The position numbers were made by a program, and so were the translations under genes. Under the pieces are notes generated by a model. The model was not told where the DNA came from, searched no databases, and saw only the letters and a program-made list of their open reading frames with translations. Below, one piece after another: positions 27,176 to 36,174 of a stretch of 64,000 bases of DNA. Origin of the DNA: Tritonibacter mobilis. Its GTDB lineage: Bacteria > Pseudomonadota > Alphaproteobacteria > Rhodobacterales > Rhodobacteraceae. The first letter of the stretch is position 1. The number at the start of each line of letters is the position of its first letter. The stretch spans positions 248,001 to 312,000 of the forward strand of contig NZ_LNWY01000012.1 of assembly GCF_001681715.1 (NCBI RefSeq), in the 5' to 3' direction.

Positions 27176-27895
27176 ATGCTGTTGGATCACACCACCGCGT
27201 TTACAGACTATCAGCCGGTTGACCTGCTTCTGGACCTGCGTTCGGATGACGCAGAGGGTCTTAGCGCGTCCCGCCTGCGCCCCCAGCAGGGCGGTGTTTT
27301 GCCCGGCACCCTCATCGAGACAGAGTTTGGTTTCAAACAGGCCCGTACCCTGCGCCCCGGTGACATGGTTCAGACCTTCGACGGCGGCCTGCGTGAAGTG
27401 GTCAACATCCGTCACTCCGTTCCGCGCCTCACCGCCATGGTGCATGTACCTGCGGGTGCTTTGGGCAACGACGCCGCACTTGATCTTCCTTCCGATGCCA
27501 TTGTCGCAATCGAAGGCGATCTGGCGCTGGAACTTTTCGACCTTCCAGTCGTGACCGCAAAGCTCGTCGCACTGATTGGCCATAACGGGATCAGCACCGC
27601 CCTGCCCCAACGTATCGCCCGCATCCACATCGATTGCGCCGAAGAAGAATTGCTCTGGAGCGAAGGCGGTCTGGTCCTGAACGCAGGCGCATCTGACGAT
27701 GATGGGTTCTACAGTGTCCTGAGCCTCTCTGAGACCCGGATGATTGTCGAAGCTGGTCGCGAATCCTCCATCGAGCAGAACACGGCCGCCGAGATTGACG
27801 AAGACGCAGTAGATGCGCGTTTCTTTGGCCTCGACGCAATGCCTGCACCGGCCTTTGATCCCATCGATCTGCTGTTTGGCCGCTACGCAGCCTGA
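27176..27895 (+). CDS. Hint-domain protein (degenerate), CtrA-type control region
   Basis: A 239-residue protein of the Hedgehog/intein (Hint) superfamily, as found in multiple copies in roseobacters. The Hint entry block GGVLPGTLIETEFGFKQARTLRPGDMVQTFDGG is clear. The usual first residue of the domain (Cys in C-F-x-P-G-T) is not there; G stands in that place, so self-splicing chemistry is not expected. A late block resembles the family's DGFYSVLSLSETRMIVEAG, and the C-terminus is acidic. No signal peptide. TTG at 27170 also opens the frame; ATG at 27176 lies nine bases after AAGGGA. It stands alone between cvpA and purF behind two CtrA-type sites. A role in surface or cell-cycle-linked functions is inference. 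Confidence 0.75.
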   Translation: MLLDHTTAFTDYQPVDLLLDLRSDDAEGLSASRLRPQQGGVLPGTLIETEFGFKQARTLRPGDMVQTFDGGLREVVNIRHSVPRLTAMVHVPAGALGNDAALDLPSDAIVAIEGDLALELFDLPVVTAKLVALIGHNGISTALPQRIARIHIDCAEEELLWSEGGLVLNAGASDDDGFYSVLSLSETRMIVEAGRESSIEQNTAAEIDEDAVDARFFGLDAMPAPAFDPIDLLFGRYAA

Positions 27896-28341
27896 AACCT
27901 AAACCTATCCAGATCGCTCTGCGCTGACATCTGACGACGATCCAGCGCCGCGCAATTCAGCCTGTGCGGGAAATCCCGCTCCGATCCGGCCCGACATTGT
28001 GATCCTTTGATGACATTGCCTGTCAGACAGCCTATGTGAGGGCCGTCACTGTTAGACAGGATTCGGAGCCAAAGCCCCTGTGTTGATCCAGTACTCAGCC
28101 GACCTGCGCAGTCGCTCTCGCGCTGCAGGTTCTGCCCCTCTGGCACCCCGCAGCCGCAGTGTGGCCCGCGCCATCGCAGCGCTGCACCGCAAAGGCTCCG
28201 CCTACCCGTTCACGAGAAATCCCCTATATCTTGGCCCAACATATGCTGTTGCGGCCTCCGTTCCCGGCGCTCGCGCCGCGACACCTCACGTCTCGGCCTT
28301 CGGGCTGTAAGCCACTCGAACGATTATATTGGAGCCTCGCC
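27896..28341. other. 446-base gap between the Hint gene and purF
   Basis: I see no convincing gene, tRNA, terminator with T-run or known operator here. Short frames (for example one at 28080-28310) have no ribosome site and an arginine/alanine composition typical of chance translation of GC-rich DNA. The purF promoter and leader must lie in this stretch. No purine-riboswitch or PurR-box pattern was recognised. Confidence 0.5.
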
Positions 28342-29862
28342 ATGTGCGGTATCTTGGGCATCGCAAGCAGAAACCACCAAGTGTTTGCGGAACTCTATGA
28401 CGGGCTGCTGATGCTGCAGCATCGCGGTCAGGATGCGTCAGGCATCGTCACCTACGGCGACGGGTTCTTTCGCGAACGCAAAGCCAATGGCCTTGTGAAG
28501 GATGTCTTCGGCGCAAAAGATGCCGACACCCTGCAGGGCTGCATCGGCATGGGCCATGTGCGCTACCCAACTGCCGGGTCGCTTTCGGCCGCCGAGGCGC
28601 AGCCGTTCTTTGTGAACGCGCCCTATGGCATCTATCTTGTTCACAATGGCAACATCACCAACACCGAAGAGCAGCGCGCCAAGGTCACCGGCAAATACAG
28701 CCGCCACCTGCGTACCACCTCGGATTCCGAAATCATGCTCAACGTGCTGGCGGATAAAGTTGCCGATGCCATCAAGGTCAATGGCAACGCCGATCCCATC
28801 CGCAACATCTTTGCCGGTGTGAAAATGACGATGGAGCGCGTGCAGGGGGCCTATTCGGTCATCTGCCTGATTGCCGGTGTCGGCATGCTGGCCTTCCGCG
28901 ACCCGCACGGCATCCGTCCGCTGTCGGTGGCCAAACGCGACGCCGAAGGAAACGGTGACGATTATGCCTTTGCCTCAGAGGATGTGGCCTTTGGCATCAA
29001 CGGGTTTGAAAAGCTGCGCGACCTGAAACCCGGCGAGGCCATCTTGATTGATCTCGACGGCAACAAACATGAGTTTCAGGCGGTCGAGGGCAAGCTGACG
29101 CCCTGCATCTTTGAATATGTCTACCTCGCACGTCCCGACAGCCTGCTCGACGGGATTTCGGTCTACAAGACCCAGATCCGCATGGGCCAGACCCTAGCAA
29201 AGCAGATCGAGGCCTCCGGGCTGGACATCGATGCCATCATCCCGGTCCCGGACAGCGCACGCCCCGTGGCATTGGAAGTCGCCAATATCACCGGCATCCG
29301 CTACCGCGAGGCATTGGTCAAAAACCGCTATGTGGGCCGCACCTTTATTATGCCCGGTCAGGAAGAGCGGCAAAAATCCGTACGCCGCAAGCTGAACGCG
29401 ATCCCACGCGAAATGCAGGACCGCAATATCCTGCTGATCGATGACTCGATCGTGCGCGGCAACACCATCAAGAAGATCGTGCAGATGTGTCGCGAAGCGG
29501 GCGCCAAGAAAGTCTATATCGCCTCCGCGTCGCCACCGGTGAAATACCCCAATGTCTACGGCATCGACATGCCCACCAAACATGAGTTGATCGCAAATGG
29601 CCGCTCCATCGAGGAGATTCGCGAGGAACTGGGCGCGGATGAGCTGTTCTATCAAAACCTGGAAGACCTGATCTGGGCTGCGCAGGGTGGCAATCCGGAT
29701 ATCGACACCTTTGACTGTTCTTGCTTTGACGGCAAATATGTCACCGGCTCCGTGAGCGAGGATTACCTCAACACGTTGGAAAGCAGCAGCCGCGTCAGCA
29801 AGAAAATCAAAGACATGCCCGACGCTGGCACCTCTTGGAACGGTGCAACACTGGCGACCTGA
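28342..29862 (+). CDS. purF: amidophosphoribosyltransferase
   Basis: Catalyses the first committed step of purine synthesis, making phosphoribosylamine from PRPP and glutamine. The 506-residue protein begins MCGILGIAS, so after removal of Met the nucleophile Cys is exposed. The glutaminase part has MLQHRGQDASGI and RYPTAGSLSAAEAQPF. The phosphoribosyltransferase part has the PRPP loop NILLIDDSIVRGNT and the PVPDSARPVALE segment. The C-terminal cluster region ends in FDCSCFDGKYVTG. The frame is open to 28159, but the ATG at 28342 after GGAGCC is required by the Cys2 mechanism. Confidence 0.97.
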   Translation: MCGILGIASRNHQVFAELYDGLLMLQHRGQDASGIVTYGDGFFRERKANGLVKDVFGAKDADTLQGCIGMGHVRYPTAGSLSAAEAQPFFVNAPYGIYLVHNGNITNTEEQRAKVTGKYSRHLRTTSDSEIMLNVLADKVADAIKVNGNADPIRNIFAGVKMTMERVQGAYSVICLIAGVGMLAFRDPHGIRPLSVAKRDAEGNGDDYAFASEDVAFGINGFEKLRDLKPGEAILIDLDGNKHEFQAVEGKLTPCIFEYVYLARPDSLLDGISVYKTQIRMGQTLAKQIEASGLDIDAIIPVPDSARPVALEVANITGIRYREALVKNRYVGRTFIMPGQEERQKSVRRKLNAIPREMQDRNILLIDDSIVRGNTIKKIVQMCREAGAKKVYIASASPPVKYPNVYGIDMPTKHELIANGRSIEEIREELGADELFYQNLEDLIWAAQGGNPDIDTFDCSCFDGKYVTGSVSEDYLNTLESSSRVSKKIKDMPDAGTSWNGATLAT

Positions 29863-29976
29863 GGTCAAAACGCAGGCTCCGTCGCGGCACCTGCGGAGGT
29901 GCGCTTTGCCCGAGGGTGCTTTGGCACAGCGATTGCATGTCCGCGCCAACAGGCGTATGGGGCCTCATCAATCCCG

Positions 29977-30006
29977 ATGGCGCTGATCCCGACAGATCAG
30001 CGCCAT
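29977..30006 (+). terminator. strong hairpin after purF
   Basis: A perfect twelve-pair stem (29977-29988 with 29995-30006, ATGGCGCTGATC) with a six-base loop lies 114 bases after purF and is followed by TCTCTATTTG. The stem is very stable, but the T-run is broken. Confidence 0.65.
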
Positions 30007-30037
30007 TCTCTATTTGACTTTCGAAAGGGGCGCTTTC

Positions 30038-30601
30038 TTGGACGCGCATCTCGCCCGCATGCTGAGTTCTTCTCGTCAGTGCCGCTGTTGTGGCGCGACG
30101 TTTGCTCAGCTTCTCAGCCTCTCCTGCGACCGCCCCGACATCGTGCCGGGCGATCTGGAGGTGCAGGACAACACAGCCGTGTTTGCGACCAATGGCGATG
30201 TGCTGACCGAGGATTTCTGCCGTTTTGGCAGCCTGCGCTTCTTGCGTGCGGTATTGGCGATCCCGCTGGCAGATTCGCGTGGCGAGGAGTTCATTCTTGG
30301 CACATGGGCCGGTGTCAACGAGGAGGTCTTTATAGAGTATCTCGACCTCTTTGAATTGCGCGAAACCGAAAGCATGGGCTCGCGCCCCGCATGGCTCTCA
30401 AACCAGATCCCGCCAGACAGCAGTGGCCCGCTTGCTTGCATGTTACACATGCGTCCCGATGGCCAATATCCGGAACTTCAGGTGTCTGAGGTCAATCATG
30501 ACCTTGCCCGCATGCAAGAACTTGGCCTTGATCTCGAAGAACTGCTGATCTTTCTACATGCCTATGGGCATGATCTCGCCTCGCTGGTCTACGACGCCTG
30601 A
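30038..30601 (+). CDS. DUF2199 domain-containing protein
   Basis: A 187-residue protein of unknown function with the DUF2199 pattern. It has an N-terminal CRCCG zinc-type motif, then the acidic EVQDNTAVFATNGDVLTEDFCRFGSLRFLRAVLAIPL, the block LGTWAGVNEEVFIEYL, and HMRPDGQYPELQV. The frame is open from TTG 30014, but the TTG at 30038 is preceded at seven bases by AAAGGGG and begins MDAHLARMLSSSRQ. The ATG at 30059 is the alternative. Expression is probably independent, behind the purF hairpin. Nothing in the surroundings suggests a role. Confidence 0.72.
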   Translation: MDAHLARMLSSSRQCRCCGATFAQLLSLSCDRPDIVPGDLEVQDNTAVFATNGDVLTEDFCRFGSLRFLRAVLAIPLADSRGEEFILGTWAGVNEEVFIEYLDLFELRETESMGSRPAWLSNQIPPDSSGPLACMLHMRPDGQYPELQVSEVNHDLARMQELGLDLEELLIFLHAYGHDLASLVYDA

Positions 30602-30792
30602 CCTTCCGGCAGCAGTTCGCGCATTTGCCCACGCCATGTCGGCTGCCCCCCGCTTAGTCGGGCACACCCCGCTTTTGCTTTGTGTTCGTCGCTGATAGCA
30701 GCGGCTCAGAACCATTTGATCACCACTCACAGCAGACACATCGCGCGCTTGGGATTGCAATTTCCGCACCCAAGCGCGTCGCCGGACCCCGA

Positions 30793-31050
30793 ATGGCTAA
30801 CTCACAAACCGCCACCGCCGAAGCGCTCGCCACCTCAAAGGGCGCGCTTCCAAACCGCAACCTCTCACTTATCGGCCTCTTTGGATCGGAAAACAACATG
30901 CAGGCACTGGTGCGTTATGCCTCCGGACGTATCGAGACCGTAAAAACCGGTGAACGCCTCAGCCTTGGCCGCATTGTCGCAATCGACCAAAACGGTCTAT
31001 TGATCGAGCGGCGCGGCGAAGTGGGCCGCCTGCCGATCCTCACCAACTGA
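30793..31050 (+). CDS. small conserved roseobacter protein
   Basis: An 85-residue protein starting MANSQTATAEALATSKGALP. The second half (ALVRYASGRIETVKTGERLSLGRIVAIDQNGLLIERRGEVGRLPIL) forms short strands and resembles the GspC/PilP-like small beta domain in which G-x-I-x-x-V and a glycine-led turn alternate. That likeness is weak. The frame is open to GTG 30682, but the added residues look random. No clear ribosome site is present. No signal peptide in this form. Function unknown; real coding is supported by codon use and the strand pattern. Confidence 0.6.
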   Translation: MANSQTATAEALATSKGALPNRNLSLIGLFGSENNMQALVRYASGRIETVKTGERLSLGRIVAIDQNGLLIERRGEVGRLPILTN

Positions 31051-31157
31051 AGGCCGCCATGCGATATCTGCCGCACAAAGGCGCATCTCGTCGCAGGGCG
31101 ACATGAGGATCATCACGGGGCTTGACCCCGGAGCGGCCTCACAGCATGTAAGCGGCC

Positions 31158-31805
31158 ATGACCGATAAACTCGCCCTCATCACCGGGGCCTCGCGGGGCC
31201 TTGGCGCCGCCTTGGCCGAAGCGCTTGCGCCCACGCATCACATCATCGCCGTCGCCCGGACAACGGGCGCGCTGGAAGAGCTCGACGACCGGATCAAAGC
31301 CGCTGGCGGCTCGGCGACACTTGCCCCGATGGACATCACCGTCCCCGAGGCAATGGCGACCCTGTGCCGTAGTGTTTTTGATCGCTGGGGCAAACTCGAC
31401 CTGTGGCTCCACTGCGCAATCCACGCAGCACCGCTCAGCCCTGCACACCACGTGGCCCCAAAGGACTGGCAAAAGTCCCTCACCATCAACGCGACAGCCA
31501 CCTCGGTGCTGATCCCCTATGTGGCCCCCTTGCTGGGCCAGACAGGCAAGGCGATCTTCTTTGACGACCCCCGCGCGGGCGAAAAATTCTTCGGCGCCTA
31601 TGGTGCGACCAAAGCGGCGCAAATCTCCCTTGCCCGCAGCTGGCAGCAGGAAACGGCCCGCACTGGCCCAAAGGTCAAACTGCTGACACCACCCGCCATG
31701 CCCACGGCTCTGCGCGCCCGCTTCTTCCCGGGCGAAGACCGCGAGACCCTGACGTCGCCAGCGCAGGCCGCAGCCGCACTGCTGCCCGACATTCTGGCAG
31801 ACTGA
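31158..31805 (+). CDS. short-chain dehydrogenase-like protein lacking the catalytic Ser
   Basis: A 215-residue SDR-fold protein. The cofactor-binding motif LALITGASRGLGAALAEAL is intact, and the active-site pair appears as YGATK. In place of the catalytic serine about 12-13 residues before the tyrosine the sequence reads IFFDDPRAGEKFFGAY, with Asp/Phe there. The usual NNAG reads HCAIH. It is also short (typical 245-255), ending soon after the tyrosine helix. It may be a structural or altered-activity member. It stands alone between the small unknown gene and surE; an R1 copy follows its stop. Confidence 0.8.
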   Translation: MTDKLALITGASRGLGAALAEALAPTHHIIAVARTTGALEELDDRIKAAGGSATLAPMDITVPEAMATLCRSVFDRWGKLDLWLHCAIHAAPLSPAHHVAPKDWQKSLTINATATSVLIPYVAPLLGQTGKAIFFDDPRAGEKFFGAYGATKAAQISLARSWQQETARTGPKVKLLTPPAMPTALRARFFPGEDRETLTSPAQAAAALLPDILAD

Positions 31806-31813
31806 GACCCGCC

Positions 31814-31857
31814 CTCTTCTAACAAAAAATATCCCGGGGTCCGGGGCAGCGCCCCGG
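31814..31857 (+). repeat. R1 intergenic repeat, copy e
   Basis: CTCTTCTAACAAAAAATATC then CCGGGG, followed by the perfect hairpin CCGGGGC/GCCCCGG. It begins nine bases after the SDR stop and lies upstream of surE. Confidence 0.75.
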
Positions 31858-32046
31858 CTCTGCCCCAGAGCCTTGGTCATTCCGGGCGATTTGGCCACAC
31901 CAGCACCGCCGCACAGTTGAAAATGCGGGCAAAAACCTTGCCCTGTGACGCCCTGCCGCCTATTCAAGGGCGCAGTCTCTGCCCCCATCTATTGGGTTCG
32001 CGCAGACAAAAACGTGAATAATCCGCAGATATGCTAAGGGGTCACA

Positions 32047-32829
32047 ATGCGCATTCTGGTCACCAATGACGACGGCATCAGCGCACCGGGACTGGCCGTT
32101 CTGGAACAGATCGCCGCTGAACTCGCAGGCCCGGATGGCGAGGTCTGGACCGTTGCCCCCGCCTTTGAACAATCCGGCGTTGGTCACTGCATCAGCTACA
32201 CCCACCCCTCGATCCTGTCCGAACTCGGGCCGCGTCGCTTTGCCGCCGAGGGCTCGCCTGCCGATTGCGTGCTGGCTGCACTGCATGTGGTGATGAAAGA
32301 CAATTTGCCGGATCTGATCCTATCAGGCGTAAACCGGGGCAATAACTCCGCCGAAAACGCGCTTTATTCCGGCACATTGGGTGGCGCGATGGAGGGTGCT
32401 CTTCAGGGCGTGCCCGCAATGGCGCTCTCGCAGTATTTCGGCAGTGGCAACCGCAATCTGGACACCCCGTTTGAAGCGGCGCGCCAGCACGGGGCCGCTG
32501 TGGTGCGCAAACTGCTCGCCGCTCAACCCCAGAGCACAGATGCCTACCGGCTGTTTTACAACATCAATTTCCCCCCTGTCGCAGCAGCGGATGTCAAAGG
32601 GATCAAGGTCACCACTCAGGGCTGCCGCGAAGGCAAACGGTTCTCCGCAGAAGAGCAATTCTCCCCGAATGGCAAGCGTTTCATCTGGGTGAAAGGCGGC
32701 GATCAGCAAATCTCGACCGCGCCGGGAACCGATGCGGCGGCCAATCTGGAGGGGTTCATCTCTGTCACCCCGATGCGCGCCGACCTCACTGCCCATGACA
32801 CGCTGGAGGCCTTGAAGGCAATCGAATGA
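32047..32829 (+). CDS. surE: 5'-nucleotidase SurE
   Basis: Metal-dependent nucleotide/exopolyphosphate phosphatase linked to stationary-phase survival. The 260-residue protein has the metal-binding start [16 protein letters not shown] (Asp8, Asp9), then [45 protein letters not shown], and the [12 protein letters not shown] ending. All the ligands are present. Ribosome site AAGGGG is five to six bases from ATG. It overlaps pcm by four bases (ATGA). surE-pcm-nlpD is an old conserved order, also seen in enterobacteria. Confidence 0.96.
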   Translation: MRILVTNDDGISAPGLAVLEQIAAELAGPDGEVWTVAPAFEQSGVGHCISYTHPSILSELGPRRFAAEGSPADCVLAALHVVMKDNLPDLILSGVNRGNNSAENALYSGTLGGAMEGALQGVPAMALSQYFGSGNRNLDTPFEAARQHGAAVVRKLLAAQPQSTDAYRLFYNINFPPVAAADVKGIKVTTQGCREGKRFSAEEQFSPNGKRFIWVKGGDQQISTAPGTDAAANLEGFISVTPMRADLTAHDTLEALKAIE

Positions 32830-33473
32830 GCGGCCCCGACGCGCAAACCAAGATGCAGTTTCTCTTTGCTCTGCGCTCGCGCGGGGTCACCGAAGGGCCA
32901 GTACTCGAGGCCATGGAAGCCGTCGACCGTGGCCTGTTCCTGCGCGGCATTTTCTCGGAACGCGCCTATGAGGACGTGCCGCTGCCGATTGCCTGCGGCC
33001 AGACCATTTCCCAGCCCTCGGTTGTAGGCTTGATGACCCAAGCGCTGCAGGTCAATGCGCGTGACACCGTGCTCGAAGTGGGCACTGGTTCTGGCTATCA
33101 GGCTGCAGTGCTCGCCAAACTCGCACGTCGCGTCTACACGGTGGATCGCCACGGGCGGCTGGTGCGCGAGGCCCGGCAGGTGTTTCAGAAAATGGGCCTG
33201 TCAAATATCACCTCAATGGTCGGCGATGGCAGCTTTGGGATGCCCGATCAGGCTCCGTTTGATCGAATCATTGTGACCGCCGCCGCCGAAGACCCCCCCG
33301 GACCGCTGCTTGCTCAATTGAAGGTAGGCGGTATCATGGTGGTGCCGGTGGGGCAGTCCGATGCCGTTCAGACGCTGATCCGCGTCCGAAAGACGGAAAA
33401 TGGGCTGGAATATGACGAATTGCGCCCGGTGCGCTTTGTTCCGTTGCTGGAAGGGCTTGGAAAAGACACCTGA
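32826..33473 (+). CDS. pcm: protein-L-isoaspartate O-methyltransferase
   Basis: Repairs damaged proteins by methylating isoaspartyl residues with SAM. The 215-residue protein has [23 protein letters not shown], the SAM-binding motif [18 protein letters not shown] (about residues 80-97), then [28 protein letters not shown] and the post-motif GGIMVVPVG. It is translationally coupled to surE. The length is typical of bacterial type I Pcm. Confidence 0.95.
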   Translation: MSGPDAQTKMQFLFALRSRGVTEGPVLEAMEAVDRGLFLRGIFSERAYEDVPLPIACGQTISQPSVVGLMTQALQVNARDTVLEVGTGSGYQAAVLAKLARRVYTVDRHGRLVREARQVFQKMGLSNITSMVGDGSFGMPDQAPFDRIIVTAAAEDPPGPLLAQLKVGGIMVVPVGQSDAVQTLIRVRKTENGLEYDELRPVRFVPLLEGLGKDT

Positions 33474-33603
33474 GCTGTCCTATTCCGTGGTCAGCCCCGT
33501 TGTGCGGTGGCGCCACGCTCGGTTCAGGCCCGGGCCAGATACTTCGCCGCTGCCGTCAAAGTCTCCGCCATAACGGGGACGCCATTCGAGGAGAGCAAGA
33601 GAT

Positions 33604-34827
33604 ATGACCCGCCCCAGCAAGGTCTTCCGCCCGATCCCCCTGCGCCCCGCAGCACTGTTGCCGCTGGTTTTGGTGGCCGCAGCCTGTACTGAACCATTGG
33701 ATTATGACCTGCGCGGTCAACTCGGCGCGTTCAACACCTCCAAAGCGGCCCAGACCGCCACCGAGAACCGCCCTGCGCCAGACAGCCGTGGCCTGATCAC
33801 CTACCCCTCATATCAGGTGGCCGTCGCGCGCAATGGCGACACCGTCGCCGATCTGGCAGGCCGGATCGGACTTCCTGCGGTCGAGGTTGCGCGCTTTAAC
33901 GGCGTGGAAACCACAGACCCGCTGCGTAAAGGCGAGGTGCTGGTACTGCCACGCCGCGCGCCAGAAACTTCGGCACGTGGCGGCAACGCGGCCCCCGGCG
34001 GCGTCGATATCGCCTCTCTGGCTGGCAGCGCCATCGACAGCGCCCCGTCCACATCGCCCAACCCCGGATCTGTCACCACGACGACGCTGCAGAACACTCC
34101 TGCAAAACCCGCACCGGCTCGTGTGCAGGATGGGCCGGAGCCCGTGCGCCACAAGGTCACCCGCGGCGAGACAGCCTATACCATTGCCCGCCTCTATCAA
34201 ATCCCGGTGAAATCACTGGCGGAATGGAACGGGCTTGGCAGCGATTTTGCCATCCGCGAAGGTCAATATCTGCTGATCCCGCTCAAAGATCCCAAGGCAC
34301 CGCCGCCGAAGGTCGAGACGCAAGAAACCGTGACCGCGCCCGGTCAGGGCAGCTCAACACCCACACCCCCAAGCGCCACGCAGCCGTTGCCGGATGAAAA
34401 AGTCAAACCCGCAGCACAAGCCCGCGCAGAACCCGCCCCAACGGTAAAAGTCGAGGAACCAACCCGCGCCTCACAGGCGGCAATGGCCTATCCGGTCACC
34501 GGCAAGATCATTCGCGCCTATTCCAAGGGTAAGAATGATGGCATCGACATTTCAGCGGCACCGGGCAGCGCTGTAAAGGCCGCCGCCGCAGGCACAGTTG
34601 CGGCCATCACCGCGGACTCCAACAAAGTGCCGATCATCGTGATCCGTCACGACCGCAATCTGTTGTCTGTCTATGCCAATGTGGATGGCATCAAGATCAA
34701 GAAGGGCGACCGCGTGAACCGCGGCCAGACCATCGCAAATCTGCGCAGCAGCGCTGAAGAGGCCTATGTTCACTTCGAGGTGCGCGACGGCTTCGAAAGC
34801 GTCGATCCCCTGCCTTATCTGCAGTAA
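33604..34827 (+). CDS. nlpD: NlpD-like lipoprotein with two LysM and a degenerate M23 domain
   Basis: A 407-residue envelope protein. The N-terminal signal ends in VLVAAACTEP, a weak lipobox with lipidated Cys28. Two LysM peptidoglycan-binding modules follow (about 70-116: YQVAVARNGDTVADLA to VLVLPRR; about 180-225: HKVTRGETAYTIARLYQ to YLLIPLK), then a proline/alanine-rich linker. The M23 (LytM) domain spans about 295-407. Its zinc site is incomplete: NDGIDIS lacks the usual first histidine and VHFEV replaces HxH. Like E. coli NlpD it is therefore more likely an activator of amidases than an enzyme. GAGGAGAGC is the ribosome site. It is 130 bases after pcm. Confidence 0.9.
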   Translation: MTRPSKVFRPIPLRPAALLPLVLVAAACTEPLDYDLRGQLGAFNTSKAAQTATENRPAPDSRGLITYPSYQVAVARNGDTVADLAGRIGLPAVEVARFNGVETTDPLRKGEVLVLPRRAPETSARGGNAAPGGVDIASLAGSAIDSAPSTSPNPGSVTTTTLQNTPAKPAPARVQDGPEPVRHKVTRGETAYTIARLYQIPVKSLAEWNGLGSDFAIREGQYLLIPLKDPKAPPPKVETQETVTAPGQGSSTPTPPSATQPLPDEKVKPAAQARAEPAPTVKVEEPTRASQAAMAYPVTGKIIRAYSKGKNDGIDISAAPGSAVKAAAAGTVAAITADSNKVPIIVIRHDRNLLSVYANVDGIKIKKGDRVNRGQTIANLRSSAEEAYVHFEVRDGFESVDPLPYLQ

Positions 34828-34863
34828 CACATCCCAACACGGCATACATGGCGAAATGCGCCC

Positions 34864-34946
34864 GCGCCGGACCGTCAGGTCCGGCGCTCGGCCCAACGGG
34901 AGTGGGGCGCTCTGCGCCCCAGCGACGGGCGGGAGCCTCCCCCCTT
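34864..34946 (+). repeat. R2 intergenic repeat, copy 1
   Basis: Two hairpins in a row: GCCGGACC/GGTCCGGC (about 34866-34885) and GGGGCGC/GCGCCCC (about 34904-34920). They are joined by GCTCGGCCCAACGGGA and followed by GACGGGCGGGAGCCTCCC. The same order with changed stems is found at 45215. Confidence 0.7.
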
Positions 34947-35109
34947 TCTGGCCTATTCCATCAGCCTGAAATTCTCTCGGGTAACTCTGCTATGCTTGCC
35001 TTGATCAAGGCAGCACTCCCGCCCGTTTTCACCGCCGCAAAGCGACGATCAAAACCGTTGGGCCCGGCGCCGCGTCCCTGACGGGCCGCGGCGGATACCC
35101 GCACCAGTG

Positions 35110-35952
35110 TCAGCGCAGCGCCACACCCTTACGCCCTGCCAGATCGGTGAAGAACTGCCACGCCACGCGGCCCGACCGCGCACCGCGCGTTGCCTGCCAC
35201 TCCACCGCCTCGGCCCGCAGTGTCTCGGCGTCGACTTCGATGCCATAAGCCGCGCAATAGCCCTCAATCATCGCGAGATAAGCGTCCTGATTGCAGGGAT
35301 GGAATCCAAGCCAAAGACCAAAACGATCCGAGAGCGAGACTTTTTCCTCCACCGCCTCGGAGGGGTTGATCGCCGAGGAGCGCTCATTTTCGATCATGTC
35401 ACGGGGCATCAGGTGGCGGCGGTTGGAGGTGGCGTAGAACACCACATTCTCAGGCCGACCCTCGATGCCGCCGTCCAGCACCGCTTTGAGGCTCTTGTAG
35501 TGCTGGTCGTCATGGCTGAACGACAGATCATCGCAAAACAGGATGAACCGGTATGGCGCGCCGCGCAGATGGTTCAACAGGCGCGCCACCGAAGGCAGAT
35601 CCTCGCGTTGCAGTTCCACCAGCTTCAGATCGGGATGCGTGTCTGTCAGCGCGCCGTGGATGGCCTTCACCAGCGAAGATTTCCCCATGCCGCGTGCGCC
35701 CCACAACAGCGCATTATTGGCCGCGTGACCTGCTGCAAAACGGCGGGTGTTTTCCAACAGCGTGTCGCGCGAGCGATCAATCCCCACCAAGAGATCCAAC
35801 TCCACGCGGTTGATCTCAGGCACCGGTTCCAAACGATCCGGGCCAACATGCCAGACGAACCCAGAAGCCGCCGCAAAATCCGGTGTCGCCAGCGGGGCGG
35901 GCGCCATGCGCTCCAGCGCGTCTGCAATGCGGCTAAGTGTGTTGTCGTCCAT
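35110..35952 (-). CDS. DUF815 AAA-type ATPase
   Basis: A 280-residue ATP-binding protein of the DUF815 family. It shows Walker A LLWGARGMGKSSLVKAI (about 80-96), Walker B RFILFCDDLSF, and the family block FYATSNRRHLMPRD with SDRFGLWLGFHPCNQD. Start ATG 35952 follows AGGAAGG; the frame is open to 36153, but the extra part reads like noncoding DNA and passes the tat terminator. The fold is that of DnaA/DnaC-like loaders, yet the cellular role is unknown. It lies downstream of tatC in the same direction but is separated from it by a terminator, so it has its own promoter. Confidence 0.88.
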   Translation of the reverse strand: MDDNTLSRIADALERMAPAPLATPDFAAASGFVWHVGPDRLEPVPEINRVELDLLVGIDRSRDTLLENTRRFAAGHAANNALLWGARGMGKSSLVKAIHGALTDTHPDLKLVELQREDLPSVARLLNHLRGAPYRFILFCDDLSFSHDDQHYKSLKAVLDGGIEGRPENVVFYATSNRRHLMPRDMIENERSSAINPSEAVEEKVSLSDRFGLWLGFHPCNQDAYLAMIEGYCAAYGIEVDAETLRAEAVEWQATRGARSGRVAWQFFTDLAGRKGVALR

Positions 35953-36116
35953 GCCTTCCTCCACGTCTGAGTGCGGCCATGACAAAGCACGATTGCCCCC
36001 GCGCAACAAGAGCGCACAAACCTGCCCGCAATATTCGCGCGAAAGACATGCATTCACGCGCAGCCACATGCACGCGCCATCCTGCAACGACAGGGTCGAA
36101 TATGGAACCGAACATG

Positions 36117-36146
36117 ATAAAAAGGCGCGCCTCAAAAAGCGCGCCT
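36117..36146 (-). terminator. terminator of the tat operon
   Basis: Read on the minus strand, the stem AGGCGCGC pairs with GCGCGCCT across an eight-base loop (36123-36130 with 36139-36146). It is followed by TTTTTATC. It lies 29 bases beyond the tatC stop. Confidence 0.85.
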
Positions 36147-36174
36147 CCTTCATTCATAAGAGCTGTTTTCGTGC

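Noticed and set aside
28080-28310. Frame containing TRNPLYLG, recalling isoprenylcysteine methyltransferases
   Set aside because: The match is eight residues long with no membrane helices or ribosome site. It is chance similarity in the purF leader region.
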